Below, in pieces: positions 60,459 to 64,000 of a DNA stretch of 64,000 bases (the first letter of the stretch is position 1; the number at the start of each line of letters is the position of its first letter). The notes beneath the pieces were generated by a model that had not been told where the DNA came from, searched no databases, and saw only the letters and a list, made by a program, of their open reading frames with translations. Origin of the DNA: an uncultured Myxococcales bacterium (GTDB taxonomy: Bacteria > Myxococcota > Myxococcia > Myxococcales > Myxococcaceae); NCBI GenBank assembly GCA_937980205.1, contig CALJKW010000009.1:310001-374000 (forward strand), read 5' to 3'. The position numbers and the translations under genes were made by a program.

Positions 60459-62225
60459 ATGACCCGTCTCCCGTGGCTCATCATCCCAGCGCTCGCCCTC
60501 ACCGCGTGTCCCGGCCCGACGCCGCAGGATGCCGGCCCGCCCGACGCGGGCCCCGAAGACGCCGGCTCTGCCGACGCGGGCCCGGACGCGGGCGCTCCGG
60601 CCGACGCAGGCCCCGACGACGACGGCGGCGTGCAGCTCGTCGACTGGCTGGGCGTACGTGGCCCCGCGCTGCCGGCGACGGCCGAGGCCGAGCTCCCCGG
60701 TCGCGCCTTCGCGCTGTCCGACACGACCTGGGCCATCGAGTCCGACTGCGACGCCGGCACCTGCACGCTCAGCTGGTACGGCGATGGCGGAGTCCTGCTG
60801 CAGCGCCACCAGCGCCTCGCGCCCGTCGCGACCGACCCGTTCTCCACCGACGGAACGAAGTTCGCGGCCGTCGAGGTCGACGCCGGCTTTCTCTGCGTCA
60901 GCCCGAACCTGACGGTGCAGCTCGTCGAAGGCACGTGGGGCCTCTACGACGCCCAGTCCGGCGACCGCCTCGTCTCGTACGGGCCGACCCTCGTCGAGCC
61001 CACGCTCATCTACAGCCCGTTCACGCGCTGGGGCACGCTCGTCCGCCGCGACCGCTCGGACCGCGCCACCTGTGGGCAGATCGAGTCCACGCCGCTGCTG
61101 ACGACGCCCCCGTATGGCGTCCCCGAGGTGCTGGCGGCCATTCCCAGCGATCCGTCGGCTCCGCCCTGGGTGGAGGACGACACCTCCGACGGGCAGCTGA
61201 TCGTGGTCTCGCAGGCCGGCCTCACCTCGCCGCTCGGCATCGCCCGGCCCCGCGACCCATCTTCGTACCTGCCCATCGACGCCGATTACCGCGAGTACTT
61301 CGTCACGTCCGGGTTCCTGCACGTCCTCGGCGCGTATCCGTTCCAGCGGCTGTCCACGCTGCGGCTGCCGGGTCGGGCGCGGCACGATGCCCAGCTCGCC
61401 TCGACCGAGATCGACTTCGTCGCGGCCGCGGCCTCGGGGCGCTGGGCCGTGGCCTGCTCGCTGCGCCTCGTCGGAGGGCGGCGGTGCGATGCCCACGACG
61501 GGCTCGGCGAACGGCCGACGCGAACGTTCAGGTCCGACGGGCTGCCGGCGGTCGCCGGCGGCGTCGAGCTCGCCCTCTACACGGCGGTGGACGGGGGCAT
61601 CGTGCAGCTCGACCTCACGACCGGAAGCTCGCAGCGGGTCGGCGTGCCCGCGACGCGCGCCCGTGTCGTCGGCCTCGGCGGCGGCCTGTTGCTCGAAGAC
61701 GTCGACCGGGTCTGGGGCCTGCAGCGCGGGCTCCCGTTCCGCATCGGAGAGCGCAAGCGCGAGGTCTACACGGGCGCCACGCAAGTCGAGCAGCCGCAGT
61801 CGCAGATCGTCTTCGTCGTCTCGTCCAACGCCAGCGGCAGCCTCACGTACCTCGACATCTGGAACGTCGAGCAGCGCAAGGTGGTGCGGGTGACCGACAA
61901 CCTCTTCTTCAATCCGCCGTTCATGCTGCCGTTCACCGCGGACGAGACGTGCTCGGCGCCGGGCTTCCTGCGCAGCCTGGGGCCCCCCAGCACCTCGGCG
62001 GCGCAGCCGGGCCGCTGGCTGCACTTCACCGAGTTCGTCCCCGCCGCCCAGCCGAAGATCCGCGTGCACGTGCTGCCGGCCGATCTCTCTGCGCCACCGC
62101 GGCTCATCGCCGAGCTGGACCCGGATCAGTGCAGCCCGCCGCTCGTCTCGCCTTCCGGCCGCCGCGTGATGCTGCCGGTGCGCACCGGCAACGGAATCAC
62201 CCGCGCCGTCCTCTCTCCGTTATAG
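60459..62225 (+). CDS. Large lipoprotein with Asp-Ala-Gly linker and beta-propeller-like domain
   Basis: A 588-residue protein from ATG 60459. Lipobox LALTAC (about Cys17) is followed by a linker of repeated Asp-Ala-Gly (DAGPPDAGPEDAGSADAGPD). The rest is beta-rich with repeated blade-like units (TFRSDGLPAVAGGVELALYT, VVGLGGGLLLEDVDRVWGLQ, IVFVVSSNASGSLTYLDIWN), suggesting a beta-propeller without an assignable family. It contains several Cys residues. It is divergent from the encapsulin operon; that shared upstream region is only 72 bp. Function unknown. Confidence 0.75.
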   Translation: MTRLPWLIIPALALTACPGPTPQDAGPPDAGPEDAGSADAGPDAGAPADAGPDDDGGVQLVDWLGVRGPALPATAEAELPGRAFALSDTTWAIESDCDAGTCTLSWYGDGGVLLQRHQRLAPVATDPFSTDGTKFAAVEVDAGFLCVSPNLTVQLVEGTWGLYDAQSGDRLVSYGPTLVEPTLIYSPFTRWGTLVRRDRSDRATCGQIESTPLLTTPPYGVPEVLAAIPSDPSAPPWVEDDTSDGQLIVVSQAGLTSPLGIARPRDPSSYLPIDADYREYFVTSGFLHVLGAYPFQRLSTLRLPGRARHDAQLASTEIDFVAAAASGRWAVACSLRLVGGRRCDAHDGLGERPTRTFRSDGLPAVAGGVELALYTAVDGGIVQLDLTTGSSQRVGVPATRARVVGLGGGLLLEDVDRVWGLQRGLPFRIGERKREVYTGATQVEQPQSQIVFVVSSNASGSLTYLDIWNVEQRKVVRVTDNLFFNPPFMLPFTADETCSAPGFLRSLGPPSTSAAQPGRWLHFTEFVPAAQPKIRVHVLPADLSAPPRLIAELDPDQCSPPLVSPSGRRVMLPVRTGNGITRAVLSPL

Positions 62226-62233
62226 CGGACACC

Positions 62234-62261
62234 TTGTCATTTCTAACGGACGCGTTACAAA
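62234..62261 (+). promoter_or_regulatory. Putative sigma-70 promoter of the peroxiredoxin gene with overlapping palindrome
   Basis: TTGTCA (62234-62239) and TACAAA (62256-62261) are spaced 16 bp, a good housekeeping-type promoter for the gene starting at 62293. TAACG-gacg-CGTTA (62244-62257) covers the spacer and reaches the -10, so a regulator bound there would block it. Just upstream is GGACA-cc-TTGTC, similar in feel to a site after the gene. Confidence 0.55.
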
Positions 62262-62292
62262 GGGCCTCGAACCTCTTTTCGGAGCCACGAAC

Positions 62293-62925
62293 ATGACCGT
62301 CAGACTCGGAGACACCGCCCCGGACTTCACCGCCGAAACCACCGAAGGCCCGATCAGCTTCCACAGCTGGCTCGGCGACAAGTGGGGCGTGCTCTTCTCG
62401 CATCCCAAAGACTTCACCCCGGTCTGCACGACCGAGCTCGGCCGCGTCGCCAAGCTGAAGCCCGAGTTCGAGCGTCGCAACGTGAAGGTCATCGGCCTCT
62501 CGGTCGACCCCGTCGGCAGCCACTCGAAGTGGGCGGACGACATCGCCGAGACCCAGGGCGCGAAGCTGAACTTCCCGCTCATCGCGGATCCCGAGCGGAA
62601 AGTGTCGAACCTGTACGACATGATCCACCCCGCCGCGAGCGACACGTTCACCGTCCGCTCGGTGTTCGTCATCGGCCCCGACAAGAAGGTGAAGCTCACC
62701 CTCACCTATCCGGCCAGCACGGGCCGCAACTTCGACGAGCTGTTGCGCGTCATCGACTCGCTGCAGCTGACCGCGAAGCACAAGGTCGCGACCCCGGCCG
62801 ACTGGAAGCACGGCGAAGACGTCATCATCGTCCCCGCGGTCTCCGACGAGGACGCGAAGAAGGCGTTCCCGAACGGCTGGAAGACCCTCAAGCCGTACCT
62901 GCGCGTGGTTCGCCAGCCGCAGTGA
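62293..62925 (+). CDS. 1-Cys peroxiredoxin (Prx6 type)
   Basis: A 210-residue peroxiredoxin. LGDTAPDFTAETTEGPISFH and FSHPKDFTPVCTTELG give the peroxidatic Cys45; the active-site Thr42 precedes it and the conserved Arg is in FTVRSVFVIGPDKKVK. The Prx6-type C-terminal domain follows (TPADWKHGEDVIIVPAVSDE), and no resolving cysteine is seen, so it is a 1-Cys enzyme reducing hydrogen peroxide or lipid peroxides with an external thiol. It has its own promoter and operator-like palindromes on both sides, pointing to redox or metal control. Confidence 0.95.
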   Translation: MTVRLGDTAPDFTAETTEGPISFHSWLGDKWGVLFSHPKDFTPVCTTELGRVAKLKPEFERRNVKVIGLSVDPVGSHSKWADDIAETQGAKLNFPLIADPERKVSNLYDMIHPAASDTFTVRSVFVIGPDKKVKLTLTYPASTGRNFDELLRVIDSLQLTAKHKVATPADWKHGEDVIIVPAVSDEDAKKAFPNGWKTLKPYLRVVRQPQ

Positions 62926-62933
62926 GAAATTCC

Positions 62934-62949
62934 GTCCGTTAAAACGGAC
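62934..62949. promoter_or_regulatory. Palindrome GTCCGTT-AA-AACGGAC after the peroxiredoxin gene
   Basis: Seven-base perfect arms lie 8 bp beyond the peroxiredoxin stop and contain AACGGAC, also found in the upstream site (TAACGGACG). With 88 bp left before the next ATG it may be an operator for the following thioesterase-like gene or a weak hairpin terminator; no T-tract follows. Confidence 0.45.
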
Positions 62950-63037
62950 AATTCGTCATGGCATCCACTCTCCGAACGTCGCGCTGTTGTCGCTGACCCG
63001 TTTCCAGGGCCAGCGACGTCGACGTTTGGAGAGGAAC

Positions 63038-63742
63038 ATGATCCGGATCATCGCGCGCGATGCGCGCATCGAAGGCGCAGCAACCCGACAGGAATGGGAG
63101 GTCGTCGCCGAGCCCGGCGGCCACGGGGTCGTCTCGGCGCACCTCGTCGAGCGGCTCGCCGAGCTGGCCGGCTCCGTCGCGAGCCGCACCGCGAAGGAAG
63201 CGGTCGCACCGGTCTCCATCGACAACCTCGAGCTCGTCGCGCCGCTGAAGGCCGGCGAGCGGCTCGTCGTCACGGCGACGCTCGAGCCGCAGCGTGCTCC
63301 GAAGCTCGCCGTCTCGCTCGTCGCGCGCCGCGCCCCGAAGGGGCCGGTCGCTGCGCTCGCGGTGATGACCTTCGCCGGCACGTCGCACGCGCCTCCCGCG
63401 GTCGCGCTGCCCGACGGGGCAAGCCGCGGCAGCTCGCCGGTCACCGCGCGGTTCGCGGCCCAGCCGGGCGATCACCTCGGCGCCGGCAACGTGCTCGCCT
63501 GGGTGCAGGCCTCGGCGCTGCTCTCGGCGCAAGGAGCGCTCGGCCACCGCGCGACGTTCGCGGGCCTCGGGGCGCTCTCGGTGCTCGAGTGGCTGAAGGG
63601 CGGCGAGCCGCTGCGCCTCGAGTGCAGCGTCGTGCGCGCCCGCCACGGCGAGCTCACCGTGCTCAGCCAGCTCACCAACGAATCCACCGGCTCGACCGTG
63701 CTCTGCGCGCTCGGCCATTACCGCGAAGGGGACGGACGATGA
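63038..63742 (+). CDS. Tandem hotdog acyl-CoA thioesterase-like protein
   Basis: A 234-residue cytoplasmic protein from ATG 63038 (GGAGAGG three bases upstream). Two similar halves can be read. About 15-115 has HLVERLAELAGSVASRTAKE followed by VSIDNLELVAPLKAGERLVV. About 130-225 has GDHLGAGNVLAWVQASALLS then GALSVLEWLKGGEPLRLECS. This repeats the helix-then-sheet order of YciA-like hotdog domains, in which one half is catalytic. It would hydrolyse acyl-CoA thioesters or bind acyl groups, but the catalytic Asp is not certain. It is coupled by ATGA to the DUF2325 gene downstream. Confidence 0.65.
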   Translation: MIRIIARDARIEGAATRQEWEVVAEPGGHGVVSAHLVERLAELAGSVASRTAKEAVAPVSIDNLELVAPLKAGERLVVTATLEPQRAPKLAVSLVARRAPKGPVAALAVMTFAGTSHAPPAVALPDGASRGSSPVTARFAAQPGDHLGAGNVLAWVQASALLSAQGALGHRATFAGLGALSVLEWLKGGEPLRLECSVVRARHGELTVLSQLTNESTGSTVLCALGHYREGDGR

Positions 63743-64000
63743 GGATCGGAATCATCGGAGGCGTCGAGCGCACCGAGGCCGCCCAGGTGCAGCTCGCCGC
63801 ACGCTACGGGCACGAGCTGGTCTTCCACGGCGGGCACATGAACGGCCGCGGCTCGCCCGCGCTCGAGAACCTGATTCACCGCTGCGACGTCGTCGTCATC
63901 GTGACCGACGTGAACAGCCACAACGCGGTCCACGCCGCCCGGCGCGCGCTCAAGCAGCGCGGCATGTCGCCCATCATCGTCCGCCGGCTCGGGATGACGC
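63739..64000 (+). CDS. DUF2325 protein (3' end outside window)
   Basis: The first 87 codons of a gene running off the right edge. It starts ATG at 63739, overlapping the stop before it as ATGA. MRIGIIGGVERTEAAQVQL, HELVFHGGHMNGRGSPALEN and CDVVVIVTDVNSHNAVHAA are the three strand-turn motifs of DUF2325, a small Rossmann-like domain sometimes fused to or found beside regulatory proteins. No function is established. Confidence 0.75.
   Translation, partial: MRIGIIGGVERTEAAQVQLAARYGHELVFHGGHMNGRGSPALENLIHRCDVVVIVTDVNSHNAVHAARRALKQRGMSPIIVRRLGMT

Overview
The window is very GC-rich, densely coded DNA (about 70% G+C by eye, with strong G/C preference at third codon positions). It most resembles a member of the Myxococcota. 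The pointers are three proteins ending in MYXO-CTERM-like tails (9393-10499, 40416-41312, 55588-55920), Ser/Thr kinases with accessory domains, many lipoproteins with Asp-Ala-Gly-rich linkers, a response regulator with a DUF4388/PATAN-like tail, and a PilZ protein. No rRNA, tRNA, CRISPR array or complete transposase gene was seen. The species cannot be named from the sequence.

Layout. 1-2.3 kb: 3' part of a secreted multihaem c-type cytochrome. 2.4-10.5 kb (minus strand): PfpI-like protein coupled to an amidohydrolase, two Ser/Thr kinases, a lipoprotein and a zinc phospholipase/nuclease-like protein. 10.5-16.9 kb: degenerate GGDEF protein, outer-membrane-type protein, DUF819 and TSUP membrane proteins, a PLP decarboxylase coupled to the TSUP gene, and an AAA ATPase with a nuclease-like tail. 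17-31.6 kb: M1 and M28 peptidases, J-domain protein, beta-hydroxyacid dehydrogenase, PlsC-like acyltransferase, a DUF1800/DUF1501 pair, a Kup potassium transporter and an ECF sigma factor with a C-terminal extension. 31.6-37.4 kb: a tight six-gene operon of TetR regulator, LolA-like protein, two FtsX-type permeases, a LolD-like ATPase and a porin-like protein. A second, smaller locus with a LolA-like protein, permease and ATPase lies at 43.8-46.5 kb. Between and after them are a GATase-like pair, phospholipase D, PilZ, and several large repetitive or cysteine-rich lipoproteins (46.7-56.1 kb).

The most notable system is at 56.2-60.4 kb on the minus strand. A family 2A (SrpI-like) encapsulin shell gene overlaps a SufS-type cysteine desulfurase carrying about 345 residues of disordered N-terminal extension, the hallmark of an encapsulated cargo enzyme. 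It is followed by a single-chain rhodanese-XRE-cupin protein. Together they suggest a protein-shelled sulfur compartment with a dedicated sulfur-linked regulator.

The right end holds a large lipoprotein, a 1-Cys peroxiredoxin flanked by related palindromes, a tandem hotdog thioesterase-like protein and the start of a DUF2325 gene. A family of ~105-bp structured intergenic repeats (11.2, 13.3 and 43.6 kb, with a half copy at 25.8 kb) and a 149-bp MITE-like inverted repeat (51.7 kb) sit mostly at gene 3' ends. Many neighbouring genes share four-base start/stop overlaps, so translational coupling is a general style here.
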